Positions 46,066 to 54,482 of a stretch of 64,000 nucleotides of DNA are shown piece after piece. Each line of letters starts with the position of its first letter. The stretch's first letter is position 1. Location: assembly GCF_009296185.1 (NCBI RefSeq), contig NZ_WBJR01000001.1, positions 310,001 through 374,000 on the forward strand. The letters are read 5' to 3'. Both the position numbers and the translations under genes were made by a program. The notes below the pieces were generated by a model. The model ran no database searches. It was not told the origin of the DNA and was given only the letters and a program-made list of their open reading frames with translations. Source of the DNA: Hydrogenovibrio sp. JE_KL2. Lineage in GTDB: Bacteria > Pseudomonadota > Gammaproteobacteria > Thiomicrospirales > Thiomicrospiraceae.

Positions 46066-46145
46066 GCTTTTACCCATCGGTATCAAATTTCCCTTTCCTA
46101 TAATCACTATCTTCTTGTTTTTTCTTAAAAAGCAGTGATTTTCGC

Positions 46146-46173
46146 TTGTTATTCCAATAAAAAGTCGTATAAT
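46146..46173 (+). promoter_or_regulatory. Promoter of the rpsF operon
   Basis: TTGTTA (46146-46151) and TATAAT (46168-46173) are 16 bases apart, giving a leader of about 105 nt before rpsF. An S6-S18-binding leader hairpin is known for many rpsF operons; I could not confirm one by eye. Confidence 0.6.
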
Positions 46174-46282
46174 TTCGCCCTTTCAGAGCATACTTATCTG
46201 AATTTCCTTGCTTCACTGGCCTGAATCCACATTGATTCGTGAGTTGGGAGGCTTTTTTATTAATCCATAAGGAGATCCATTA

Positions 46283-46636
46283 ATGCGTCATTATGAAGTC
46301 GTGTTTTTAGTGCACCCTGATCAGAGTGAACAGGTGCCAGCAATGATCGAACGTTACCGTGCTCTAATCGAAGAAAAGGGTGGTGCTATCCACCGTTTGG
46401 AAGATTGGGGTCGTCGTCAACTAGCTTACCTTATCAACAAAGTCCACAAAGCGCATTACGTTCTAATGAACATCGAGTGTGATCAAGAGACTCTTAACGA
46501 GTTAGAAAACTTGTTCTACTACAACGATGCAGTTCTTCGTAATATGTTTATCAAGCGTAACGAAGCAGTTACAGAGCCTTCTGTAATGGCTAACTACAAA
46601 GAAGACAAGCGTAGAGGAGTTGAAAACAATGGCTAG
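46283..46636 (+). CDS. rpsF: 30S ribosomal protein S6
   Basis: S6 binds 16S rRNA together with S18 in the platform. The 117-aa product begins [18 protein letters not shown], the family start, and has the conserved [15 protein letters not shown] region and an acidic C-terminal tail. AAGGAGA precedes the ATG. It overlaps rpsR by 8 bases. Confidence 0.97.
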   Translation: MRHYEVVFLVHPDQSEQVPAMIERYRALIEEKGGAIHRLEDWGRRQLAYLINKVHKAHYVLMNIECDQETLNELENLFYYNDAVLRNMFIKRNEAVTEPSVMANYKEDKRRGVENNG

Positions 46637-46856
46637 AAATTTCGGAAGAAAAAAATTCTGTCGTTTTACTGCAGAAGGCGTTAAAGAAATCGACTACAAA
46701 GATTTAGATACTTTAAAAAGCTATATTACTGAAACAGGTAAAATCGTTCCAAGTCGTATCACTGGAACAAGCGCAAAATACCAACGTCAGCTTGCTACTG
46801 CTATCAAGCGTGCTCGTTACATTGCGTTGTTACCTTACACAGATCAGCATAAATAA
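46629..46856 (+). CDS. rpsR: 30S ribosomal protein S18
   Basis: This 75-aa ribosomal protein has the classic core RRKKFCRF-like start ([12 protein letters not shown]) and [23 protein letters not shown] use the ATG at 46629 (MARNFGRKK) with AGGAG upstream; it overlaps the rpsF end by 8 bases. The priB gene often found between rpsF and rpsR is absent. Confidence 0.97.
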   Translation: MARNFGRKKFCRFTAEGVKEIDYKDLDTLKSYITETGKIVPSRITGTSAKYQRQLATAIKRARYIALLPYTDQHK

Positions 46857-46887
46857 GTTTGGCTGAAAGGAAACAATAGGAAGTCCT

Positions 46888-47775
46888 ATGCTATTTATTG
46901 CTAACTATGTCATGAAGGGTCAACTTCCGGCCTACATAGCGACAGCAATTTTAGCGCTTTTGACCGTTTGGTTCGGTCCGGTGGGAATGTTACTTGGTGC
47001 GGTTATTGCACTGGTAACCTTGAGAGTCGGTTCTGGCGAAGGGTTAAAAGTTTTAACCGCAGCGGTAGCGATTAACTTGGTGGCAACACAAGCCTTTTTA
47101 GGCGCATCCTTGCCGGCGATAGTCTCTATTGCGGAGTATATGGTGCCGGTTTGGTTGATGGCGTGGGTGTTGAGAAGCACCAACTCATTGGCATCGGCAC
47201 TGAGCTTAGGTATGTTAATGACCGGTGCAGTGGTCATCGCTTTCCATATGATGGTGGGTGATACAACTGCTTGGTGGTCGAACATGATGAATACGGCGTT
47301 ATTGCCCTACGTGAAAGAAGCGGGGGTGGCTGCGCCGGCAGACTTGATTGCAACCATGTCAGAAGTGGCGACCATGTTGCTGGCCATGTTTATGGTCGTA
47401 CTGTGGTTCTCTATCCTGCTATTGGGTAGATGGTGGCAAGGAAGGTTGTATCATCCTGGTCAATTTCAACAGGATTTTTATCAGGTTCGACTGCCTAAGA
47501 ACTTGGCGTATTTGGCAGTGGTTTTGGCGATTGCTGGACTCGTGTTCAAGTCAGGAATGGTTCAGGACTTGTCCGGCGTGATGATGGCAGGGTTAATGTT
47601 CCCCGGCCTAGCGATTGCACACCATGCGGTAGCGGTTAAGAAAATGGGAAGTGGCTGGTTAGTTGGCCTTTACGTATTATTGTTTCTGTTTCCACAAACG
47701 ATTTTGATTTTGGCGACAATAGGCTTGATAGATACTTGGTTAGATATCAGAAGCCGTTGGTCGCAAGATAGTTAA
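46888..47775 (+). CDS. Membrane protein between rpsR and rplI (DUF2232-like)
   Basis: This 295-aa protein has about eight membrane helices from residue 12 onward and no large soluble domain. A YybS-like DUF2232 membrane gene at this position, between S18 and L9, is common in gammaproteobacteria, and the composition and topology fit it. The function is unknown. A GGAAGTCCT stretch precedes the ATG. The genes on either side are separated by only 31 and 21 bases, so it is part of the ribosomal operon. Confidence 0.75.
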   Translation: MLFIANYVMKGQLPAYIATAILALLTVWFGPVGMLLGAVIALVTLRVGSGEGLKVLTAAVAINLVATQAFLGASLPAIVSIAEYMVPVWLMAWVLRSTNSLASALSLGMLMTGAVVIAFHMMVGDTTAWWSNMMNTALLPYVKEAGVAAPADLIATMSEVATMLLAMFMVVLWFSILLLGRWWQGRLYHPGQFQQDFYQVRLPKNLAYLAVVLAIAGLVFKSGMVQDLSGVMMAGLMFPGLAIAHHAVAVKKMGSGWLVGLYVLLFLFPQTILILATIGLIDTWLDIRSRWSQDS

Positions 47776-47796
47776 GATTAAATAGAGGTTTGAGCG

Positions 47797-48249
47797 ATGA
47801 ACGTTATTCTGCTTGAAAAAGTACAAAAACTAGGTGGCTTGGGTGACCAAGTGACTGTTAAATCTGGTTACGCGCGTAACTTCCTAATTCCACAAGGAAA
47901 AGCGAAGCCAGCAACTAAAGAAAACATTGCTGAGTTTGAAGCAATTCGTGCTGAGCTTGAAAAACAAGCTGCAGAAGCACTAGCTGCTGCACAAGCAATT
48001 TTCGAAAAAATGAACGGAACAGTTGTTTCTATCGAATCTGTTGCAGGTGACGAAGGGAAACTATTCGGTTCTGTTGGTACGGCTGACATTGCTGATGCAT
48101 TGAAAGCAGCTGGTTTCGAAGTTGAGCGTAAAGCGGTACGTATGCCTGAGGGTTCACTACGTCACGTTGGTACTTTCGAAATCGATGTTGAGCTGCACTC
48201 TGATGTAGTTGCATCTATCACTGTTGAAGTTAAAGCTTCTGAAGCTTAA
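47797..48249 (+). CDS. rplI: 50S ribosomal protein L9
   Basis: L9 has 150 aa with an N-terminal rRNA-binding domain ([19 protein letters not shown]), the long connecting helix (about 45-75, Glu/Ala-rich) and the C-terminal domain containing [15 protein letters not shown]. It ends the rpsF operon, just before an intrinsic terminator. Confidence 0.97.
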   Translation: MNVILLEKVQKLGGLGDQVTVKSGYARNFLIPQGKAKPATKENIAEFEAIRAELEKQAAEALAAAQAIFEKMNGTVVSIESVAGDEGKLFGSVGTADIADALKAAGFEVERKAVRMPEGSLRHVGTFEIDVELHSDVVASITVEVKASEA

Positions 48250-48272
48250 TCTTTAATCAGTTGGTGATAAAG

Positions 48273-48298
48273 AAGCGAGGCATGTCCTCGCTTTTTTT
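48273..48298 (+). terminator. Intrinsic terminator of the rpsF-rplI operon
   Basis: AAGCGAGG and CCTCGCTT form an 8-bp stem around CATGT, followed by TTTTTT. Confidence 0.9.
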
Positions 48299-48324
48299 AT
48301 GTCTGAAATCCAGAGATCATTGCA

Positions 48325-48346
48325 AAAATCTGCCAGGTTGGGGGGC
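48325..48346 (+). repeat. Dispersed repeat, single copy
   Basis: AAAAATCTGCCAGGTTGGGG followed by GG lies 27 bases after the rplI terminator in the dnaB upstream region. Confidence 0.85.
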
Positions 48347-48368
48347 TGTCATGATGCAGTGCAAAATT

Positions 48369-48400
48369 CGGTAACAAGAGTCTCAAATTTTTTGTTACCG
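48369..48400. promoter_or_regulatory. Inverted repeat in the dnaB upstream region
   Basis: CGGTAACAA and TTGTTACCG are perfect 9-bp arms separated by 14 bases, directly before a TATAAT (48405-48410). The location over the -35 area suggests an operator, or else a hairpin. No known regulator site is matched. Confidence 0.4.
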
Positions 48401-48469
48401 CGGTTATAATAGATTTTCTTTTTTATCCTCGAAATGGGATATATAAACCTATAGTAATTTTCAGAATCG

Positions 48470-49894
48470 ATGGCAGAAGAATCCTTATTTAAAACCCCAC
48501 CTCATTCCATAGAGTCAGAGCAGTCCGTTATCGGCGGCTTGATGCTTGATAATGAGAAGTATGAGGATGTTGCCGTCCAGTTGCATGAGCAGGATTTCTA
48601 CACTCAGCAACACCAAATTATCTATGCGGCGATTACCCAGCTACATCAAGCCGGTAAGCCATTTGATTTGGTAACGGTTCTGGAAAAACTGCACTCCACT
48701 GGCAAGTTACAGGATGCGGGTGATAAGCAGTATTTGATGGACTTGGTGACGAATACGCCAGGTGCCGTTAATATTCATTTCTATGCGGATATTGTGCGTG
48801 AGAAAGCCATTCTCCGTTCATTGATTCACGCCTCCAATGAAATTTCCGAAGCCAGCTATTTTCCACAAGGTCGTGATGTTCGCGAGATATTGGATTTGTC
48901 CGAACGCAAAATCATGGGCATTGCCGAGCATGGTGCTGGTGAACAAAGAGAATACCAAACCCTTCCTTCCTTATTGAGTTCAGCGGTCAATACCATTGAC
49001 CAGCGTTTCAATTCCGATGGTTCGATTACCGGTTTAGAAACCCATTTGGCTGAGTTTGACGGTGTGACGTCCGGTTTGCAAAATGGTGATTTGATTATCG
49101 TTGCCGGACGTCCTTCGATGGGTAAAACCACGTTTTCCATGAACCTCGCTGAAAATGCGGCGGTAAAAAGTGGCGCGCCAGTAGCGGTGTTCAGTATGGA
49201 GATGCCCGCTGAACAGTTGGTGCTGCGTATGATCAGCTCCATCGGGCATATCGATGCGGAAAGAATTCGTAAAGGGAATTTTGAGCCGGAAGATTTCACC
49301 AGCCTGAACCGCGCGGTGACGGTATTGTCGCAAGCCAAAATGTACATTGATGATACCCCTGCACTGATGATTACCGACCTAAGAGCGCGTGCCCGTCGCA
49401 TTGATAAAGATATTCGTGACGAACAGTACAAACAGGCAGTAGCCGAAGGCAAAGAGAACCCGGAGAGTCATGTCACTGGGCTGGGTTTGGTGGTGATCGA
49501 TTACTTGCAGCTGATGAGAGGTTCAACCAATACCGACAACCGAGTCAATGAGATTTCCGAAATTTCGCGTGGTTTAAAAGCCATTGCCAAAGAGCTGAAT
49601 GTCCCTGTGATTGCCTTGTCCCAGTTGAGTCGTAACTTGGAGAACCGCCCGGACAAACGTCCAAAAATGGCGGATTTGAGGGAGTCGGGAGCCATCGAGC
49701 AGGATGCGGATTTGATCATCTTCATCTACCGTGATGAAGTCTATAATCCTGATACCCAAGACAAAGGTACCGCAGAAATTATCCTGGGCAAACACCGTAA
49801 TGGTGCTTTGGCAAACGTGCGCTTGGCATTCCTTGGTAAGTACACCAAGTTCGAGAATTTCGCGCATATGGATTTGGATGATGACCCTTACTAA
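48470..49894 (+). CDS. dnaB: Replicative DNA helicase DnaB
   Basis: DnaB is the hexameric helicase of the replication fork. The 474-aa product has the N-terminal primase-interacting domain (about 15-120) and a RecA-like ATPase domain. That domain has Walker A GRPSMGKTT (near 208-216), Walker B VIDYLQLM and the ALSQLSRNLE motif. The length matches E. coli DnaB (471) and no intein is present. A TAA ends the gene, and the very next base begins the second 160-bp element. Confidence 0.97.
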   Translation: MAEESLFKTPPHSIESEQSVIGGLMLDNEKYEDVAVQLHEQDFYTQQHQIIYAAITQLHQAGKPFDLVTVLEKLHSTGKLQDAGDKQYLMDLVTNTPGAVNIHFYADIVREKAILRSLIHASNEISEASYFPQGRDVREILDLSERKIMGIAEHGAGEQREYQTLPSLLSSAVNTIDQRFNSDGSITGLETHLAEFDGVTSGLQNGDLIIVAGRPSMGKTTFSMNLAENAAVKSGAPVAVFSMEMPAEQLVLRMISSIGHIDAERIRKGNFEPEDFTSLNRAVTVLSQAKMYIDDTPALMITDLRARARRIDKDIRDEQYKQAVAEGKENPESHVTGLGLVVIDYLQLMRGSTNTDNRVNEISEISRGLKAIAKELNVPVIALSQLSRNLENRPDKRPKMADLRESGAIEQDADLIIFIYRDEVYNPDTQDKGTAEIILGKHRNGALANVRLAFLGKYTKFENFAHMDLDDDPY

Positions 49895-50054
49895 GAGAGC
49901 TTTGCACGAGATGGGTTCACAAATAAAAATGGTTAAAATTCACCTAGTTTTTGTTGCAAAACTTGCTAATAGCCAGCTATCAGCTGCGTTTTGCGTCTCA
50001 ACCAGGCAAATTTTTCCTCATTTTTCTTTCGCGCCCCACTCGTGCAAAGCTCTC
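49895..50054. mobile_element. 160-bp MITE-like element, copy 2 (inverted relative to copy 1)
   Basis: The ends are perfect 16-bp inverted repeats (GAGAGCTTTGCACGAG at 49895-49910 and its complement at 50039-50054). It starts directly after the dnaB stop and ends 50 bases before alr. Its reverse complement aligns to copy 1 over all 160 bases with no gap. Differences cluster in short internal blocks, while the ends and the central GCAGCTNATAGCTGGCTATT stretch are conserved. Confidence 0.8.
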
Positions 50055-50104
50055 ATTAAGTTAGCGATTCTTAAGTCAAACGCTTCAAAAACTTGGATAG
50101 TGAT

Positions 50105-51190
50105 ATGACGCTTTATCGTCCTGCGCAAGCCATCATCAATTTAGCCGCCTTGAAACATAATTTGCAGCAGGTGAGAAAGCTGGCGCCTAGCTCCAAGGTA
50201 ATGGCAGTCATCAAAGCCAATGGTTACGGTCATGGTATCCAACGTGCGGCAAATGCACTTTCTGCCTGTGATGCCTATGGGGTCGCCTCTATTGATGAAG
50301 CGATTACGTTGCGTCAAGCCGGTTTCTTGCATCGCATTGTGTTACTGGAAGGGCTATTTTCCGAAGCGGAAGTCGTGCAAGCCATTAACCACCGACTGGA
50401 CATTGCGGTACACGCATTTCATCAGTTGGACTGGTTGAAAACGTTGGATGCATCGCAACACATTTCCATTTGGTTGAAGTTTGATACCGGCATGCATCGC
50501 CTTGGATTTTATCCCGAAGACAGTGATGCGATTGCCGAGCGTTTATCTCAGTTGAAGTGTTCAAAGCAAATCCACTTGATGTCGCATTTCTCAAGTGCGG
50601 ACACAGACGAAGCTTTTACCTTGAAGCAGTTTAATCGCCTGTTAGAAATTGATAAGCGTTTTCAAGCGCCCAAAAGCATTGCCAACTCTGCCGGCATACA
50701 ACGCTTTCCTCAAACGCACATGGACTGGGTTCGCCCGGGCATTATGCTGTATGGCGGCAGCGCGGGTCTTGAAGGTTCAGATGAAACGGTAAATTTGAAA
50801 CCGGCGATGGTACTTAAATCAAAAGTAATGAACCTGAAGTGGGTGGATGCTGGAGAAACCGTCGGTTACGGCAATACCTGGCAGGCAGAACAAAAAACAC
50901 TTTTGGCGGTGGTCGCCGTTGGCTATGGCGACGGTTATCCAAGACATGCGCCGGCCGGAACACCAGTGTGGATTTGCGGCCGCAAAGTTCCGTTAGCCGG
51001 TAGGGTGTCGATGGATATGATTACCGTTGATGTCACCGAGATTGCCGACCAGATTCGCATGGGGGATGAAGCCATTCTTTGGGGTGAGGGCGTCACCGTT
51101 GATGAAGTGGCTGAAAAATGCGGCACCATCGGTTATGAGTTGTTATGTCAGGTAACGCCTCGTGTACCGCGCATAGAAATTGAAGCTTAA
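50105..51190 (+). CDS. alr: Alanine racemase
   Basis: Alr makes D-alanine for peptidoglycan with PLP. The 361-aa product has the PLP-binding Lys37 in VIKANGYGHG, the barrel domain to about residue 235, and the C-terminal beta domain with GYGDGYPR and GRVSMDMITVD. The catalytic Tyr lies in the TVGYGNTW stretch. I choose the ATG at 50105; a TTG four codons earlier is possible and neither has a strong ribosome site. dnaB-alr is a conserved order. Confidence 0.95.
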   Translation: MTLYRPAQAIINLAALKHNLQQVRKLAPSSKVMAVIKANGYGHGIQRAANALSACDAYGVASIDEAITLRQAGFLHRIVLLEGLFSEAEVVQAINHRLDIAVHAFHQLDWLKTLDASQHISIWLKFDTGMHRLGFYPEDSDAIAERLSQLKCSKQIHLMSHFSSADTDEAFTLKQFNRLLEIDKRFQAPKSIANSAGIQRFPQTHMDWVRPGIMLYGGSAGLEGSDETVNLKPAMVLKSKVMNLKWVDAGETVGYGNTWQAEQKTLLAVVAVGYGDGYPRHAPAGTPVWICGRKVPLAGRVSMDMITVDVTEIADQIRMGDEAILWGEGVTVDEVAEKCGTIGYELLCQVTPRVPRIEIEA

Positions 51191-51227
51191 AAAAATTGAA
51201 GTTTAAAAAATAATAAAAGAGCACAGC

Positions 51228-51842
51228 ATGACAAAACAGCTTGAGTTGATTTCCGAAAGTCGTCATTTCGATGGCTTTTTCAAAATAGATGAAATCACTT
51301 TTCGCCACACGCTTTACCGTGGTGGTTGGTCACCTGTGTTGAAAAGAGAGTTGTTTGGTCGTGGCGAAGCGGTCATTGTGCTGCTTTATGATTCCAAAGC
51401 GGAAAAGGTCGTGTTGATTGAGCAATGCCGAGCCGGTGCGTTGGGGAGAGCCGGGCTAGGACGCGAGGCCGAGAAATCCCATACAGCCTGGTTGATTGAA
51501 CCGGTTGCGGGCATGATTGACGAAGGCGAAAAGGCTTTGGATGCCTGCCAACGCGAAGCGCAAGAAGAAGCGGGGGTTGAGTCGGCAGAGTTCGAGTTTG
51601 TTTGCCGTTTTTATCCAAGTCCGGGTGGCAGTGATGAGATTCTGCACCTTTATGCCGCCGACATTGATTCAACCAAATTGCCAGAGTACGCCGGTTTGGA
51701 ACACGAAGGTGAAGATATCCGCATCGTCCAGTATTCTTTTGAAGAAGCGAAGCAAAAACTCAAGAAAGCCGAGTTCAATGTTGCCAGTACCATTATTGCC
51801 CTGCAATGGTTGTTTTTTCAGAAACTGAATCCCTTATTTTGA
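51228..51842 (+). CDS. nudF: ADP-ribose pyrophosphatase (Nudix)
   Basis: This enzyme hydrolyses ADP-ribose to AMP and ribose phosphate. The 204-aa product has the Nudix box GMIDEGEKALDACQREAQEEAGV (about 92-114), with the REAQEE core and the Pro located about 15 residues downstream (FYPSPGGSDE), which marks the ADP-ribose subfamily. AGAGCACAGC precedes the ATG. It lies 37 bases after alr and 24 before the next membrane gene, so the three may be one unit. Confidence 0.9.
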   Translation: MTKQLELISESRHFDGFFKIDEITFRHTLYRGGWSPVLKRELFGRGEAVIVLLYDSKAEKVVLIEQCRAGALGRAGLGREAEKSHTAWLIEPVAGMIDEGEKALDACQREAQEEAGVESAEFEFVCRFYPSPGGSDEILHLYAADIDSTKLPEYAGLEHEGEDIRIVQYSFEEAKQKLKKAEFNVASTIIALQWLFFQKLNPLF

Positions 51843-51866
51843 TTTTTAGCGATTGGTAAAGAAGCC

Positions 51867-52271
51867 ATGTTTTGTTTATTTCGTAACTCCAAAATCCTCT
51901 ACCCTCTGAACCTTTGGGTATGGCTGGCAAGTATGGCACCGGTTGTTTATTGGCTCTATTTCGCATTCGTTGAAAAATCCTTCCTGCAAAACTTCTTAAG
52001 CGGTCAATCGTTGTTTATTGACTTGTTGTTGGGGTTGCCGATTGTCTTGATATTCGGCATTGTCATTTACGCCATGATTTATTGGTTGCTTAAGTTCATT
52101 GTGATTATGTTCTGGCCGCAAATGATTGAAAAGCTCGACAATACTTCAGAAGAAGATCAAATGCCGGATCCTAGTCTAGGTGAAAATTACTGGATGGAAG
52201 CGCATGACGAAGAGCCTCATTCCGATAAGCACGATTCTCGCAAGCACGACTCTGACAAACCACATTCTTAA
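51867..52271 (+). CDS. Small two-helix membrane protein with His/Asp-rich tail
   Basis: I do not recognise this 134-aa protein. Two strong membrane helices (about 17-35 and 48-78) are followed by a cytoplasmic or periplasmic tail. The last 25 residues are rich in His, Asp, Ser and Lys (HSDKHDSRKHDSDKPHS), a pattern that could bind divalent metal. It sits between nudF and a MATE exporter with short gaps, so a shared transcript is likely. Confidence 0.65.
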   Translation: MFCLFRNSKILYPLNLWVWLASMAPVVYWLYFAFVEKSFLQNFLSGQSLFIDLLLGLPIVLIFGIVIYAMIYWLLKFIVIMFWPQMIEKLDNTSEEDQMPDPSLGENYWMEAHDEEPHSDKHDSRKHDSDKPHS

Positions 52272-52288
52272 TCCTTCTTGAGGTTTAC

Positions 52289-53686
52289 ATGAAAGGGATA
52301 CTGCCTTTTTCCTTTGATGCCTTTTTGAAGGAAACCCGAAAACTCATCACGATTTTCGTTCCTATCCTGATTGCGCAACTCGCTGTGACGGGGTTGGGCG
52401 TTGTCGATACCATTATGTCCGGGCGTGTTGGTACCAACGACCTTGCCGCAATAGGGTTGGGTAGTAGTGTCTTATTCCCGGTGATGATGATTGCCATCGG
52501 CACCTTGATGTCGTTGACTTCTTTGGTTGCCAAGCAGGAAGCCCAAGGCGATTTTCAATCTCTGGGAGAGTACCTTTCGCAAGGCATCTGGTTGGCAATC
52601 CCTATAGGGCTGCTGATGTGGGGCGTGCTGACCTATGCAGACCTGTTCTTAAAGTTTCTGCCGTTATCACAACCTGTGTTTCACCTAACCGATGATTATC
52701 TCGATTACATTGCATGGGGGCTTCCGGGATTAGGCTTTTATTTTGCCTATCGTTTCTTTTGGGAAGGGCTCAGCCTAACTGTGCCGACAATGGTGATTAG
52801 TCTGGGCGCATTGGTGTTGAACATTCCGCTGAACGCCATTTTCATCTATGGCTGGGGGCCGATAAAAGCTTACGGTGCGGCAGGGTGCGGTATTGCCTCT
52901 TCAATCGTCATGTGGAGTATGTTGCTCGCAGCGTTATGGTTTGTTTACCGACGTTTGGCGCGCAGTCCAGAACGACAGGAGATGGATTTAAGTAAATTTC
53001 ACCCGCCCAAGTGGCAAGCCCGTATTCAGCCCATGCTGGCGATGGGGATACCAAACTCTTTAGCGCTATTGTTTGAAGCCAGTTTGTTCAGCTTAATCGC
53101 CATTTTGATAGTCAAACTCGGCACCTTGGCGATTGCCGCACACCAAGTCGCCCTGAGTTATTCCTCTTTGGCGTTTATGTTGCCCATCAGTATCTCATTG
53201 GCCGCGACGATTAGAAGTGGACAGGCATATGGCAAAGGCAGTCGGCTGGAAGTGGAGACTAGAGTCTATTCTGCGGTGATTTTCGCCATACTCGTTGCGA
53301 TTGCGACAGCCCTATTCACTTACTTCTTAAGGCAACCCATTGTTGAACTCTACACAGAAAATACTCAGGTACTCCAGTTAGCCATGAGTTTGTTGGTCAT
53401 TGCTGCTTTGTATCAAGTGTTTGATGCCATTCAGGTGACCACTGCCGGCGCGCTGAGAGGGCTGCACTCAACGCATACCACCATGTGGGTGACCTTGTTT
53501 GGCTACTGGGTTGTTGGGCTTGGTGGTGGTTATCTGTTAACGTTTGGTTCTCCCTATAACCCACCGATGGGCGTTGCTGGGTTCTGGATAGGCATTTTGC
53601 TCGGGTTCGTCTTCTCGGCCGTTGCCTTGCAAATCAAAATGGCGCACTTGATTCGTCACCTGAATAGAAAAGGAGAGCTGGTATGA
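52289..53686 (+). CDS. MATE-family multidrug/Na+ antiporter (NorM-like)
   Basis: This 465-aa protein has 12 predicted membrane helices, with two MatE domains (about 20-180 and 245-410). The first helix pair contains the family segment PILIAQLAVTGLGVVDTIMSGRVG. NorM-type members export cationic drugs or dyes in exchange for Na+ or H+. The substrate is unknown. GAGG precedes the ATG. The stop overlaps the start of ychJ (ATGA). Confidence 0.92.
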   Translation: MKGILPFSFDAFLKETRKLITIFVPILIAQLAVTGLGVVDTIMSGRVGTNDLAAIGLGSSVLFPVMMIAIGTLMSLTSLVAKQEAQGDFQSLGEYLSQGIWLAIPIGLLMWGVLTYADLFLKFLPLSQPVFHLTDDYLDYIAWGLPGLGFYFAYRFFWEGLSLTVPTMVISLGALVLNIPLNAIFIYGWGPIKAYGAAGCGIASSIVMWSMLLAALWFVYRRLARSPERQEMDLSKFHPPKWQARIQPMLAMGIPNSLALLFEASLFSLIAILIVKLGTLAIAAHQVALSYSSLAFMLPISISLAATIRSGQAYGKGSRLEVETRVYSAVIFAILVAIATALFTYFLRQPIVELYTENTQVLQLAMSLLVIAALYQVFDAIQVTTAGALRGLHSTHTTMWVTLFGYWVVGLGGGYLLTFGSPYNPPMGVAGFWIGILLGFVFSAVALQIKMAHLIRHLNRKGELV

Positions 53687-54108
53687 GCAAGTTGGATGAT
53701 TTAATCGGCAAGGCATGCCTTTGTGGTTCCGGGCAACTTTATGAAAACTGCTGTCAGCCTTATCATTTATCTCAAAGCTGGCCGGCAACCGCAGAGCAGT
53801 TGATGCGTTCCCGTTACGTTGCTTATGCCTTAGGACTGACGGACTATCTGCAAAACACTTGGGCAAAATCTACCAGGTTGGGGTCACTGGATTTAGAGTC
53901 AAATCTCGTTTGGACAGGACTTGAAATCGTCGCGACACAACAGGGCATGCCATTTGATGCCACTGGAAAGGTACATTTCAAAGCACATTATCAAGTGAAA
54001 GATCACTCTGGAAAGGTGTTGGAGTCGGGTGTGATGGAAGAAGTGAGTGACTTTGTGCGTGATGATGCGCATCACTGGGTGTATCTGGATGGTGCAGTGA
54101 AAGGGTGA
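53683..54108 (+). CDS. YchJ-family SEC-C protein (UPF0225)
   Basis: This 141-aa protein has an N-terminal SEC-C zinc motif (ACLCGSGQLYENCCQPYH) and the YchJ core (MRSRYVAYALGLTDYLQNTW...). The C-terminal second SEC-C motif of E. coli YchJ is missing, since the frame ends after HHWVYLDGAVKG. A copy of the dispersed repeat, AAAATCTACCAGGTTGGGG, lies in frame at 53865-53883 and encodes KSTRLG. The start overlaps the MATE stop by four bases. The function is unknown. Confidence 0.85.
   Translation: MSKLDDLIGKACLCGSGQLYENCCQPYHLSQSWPATAEQLMRSRYVAYALGLTDYLQNTWAKSTRLGSLDLESNLVWTGLEIVATQQGMPFDATGKVHFKAHYQVKDHSGKVLESGVMEEVSDFVRDDAHHWVYLDGAVKG
53865..53883 (+). repeat. Dispersed repeat inside ychJ
   Basis: This 19-bp copy (CTACC variant) lies wholly within codons for AKSTRLG. 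The family usually has TWHPSTR here, so the codons fit the protein and no frameshift results. Confidence 0.7.
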
Positions 54109-54114
54109 TGGGGT

Positions 54115-54137
54115 TAAAGCGATCAAAGACCGCTTTA
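54115..54137. terminator. Hairpin between ychJ and the small minus-strand gene
   Basis: TAAAGCG pairs with CGCTTTA around a nine-base loop. It lies between convergent genes and is a weak bidirectional terminator candidate. Confidence 0.45.
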
Positions 54138-54140
54138 GTC

Positions 54141-54293
54141 TTAATCTTCTTTAGTCTTATCGGCCATCTCTTCTTCGATGTCGTCTTTGTTCTTAAAGAC
54201 GCGGTATAGCCACCAAACTGACCCGCCAACAATAATAATTGATGCGATCAATAGGCCAAACATAATGCCCAATGCGGAAGTGACTTCTTCCAT
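54141..54293 (-). CDS. Small single-helix membrane protein (50 aa)
   Basis: A short frame on the minus strand encodes MEEVTSALGIMFG..., a membrane helix (about 8-30) rich in Ile, Val and Gly with a WWLYRVFKNK positive border, and an acidic tail ending in ADKTKED. This topology (short N-terminus, one helix, charged C-terminus) is typical of real small membrane proteins, and the gene faces ychJ with a hairpin between. The ribosome site is poor. I recognise no family. Confidence 0.55.
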   Translation of the reverse strand: MEEVTSALGIMFGLLIASIIIVGGSVWWLYRVFKNKDDIEEEMADKTKED

Positions 54294-54482
54294 TCCTATA
54301 CTGTGCACAAAAACACCTCTATTCTTATGACTAAACGGCGCGAAGGTTTCTGCCGAAATCTTTTAATGGCTTGAAATACGAAGAAATCGTAAAGAAAGTT
54401 TTTCTTCTATTTCCATTGATTAAAATCTTTGGTACATTCTACAATAGTTGCAGTTAATTCAATATAGAAGTTTTGAACATCA

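Noticed and set aside
46174-46282. S6-S18 autoregulatory RNA structure in the rpsF leader
   Set aside because: The leader is of suitable length but I could not identify the conserved bulge by eye, so it is not annotated.
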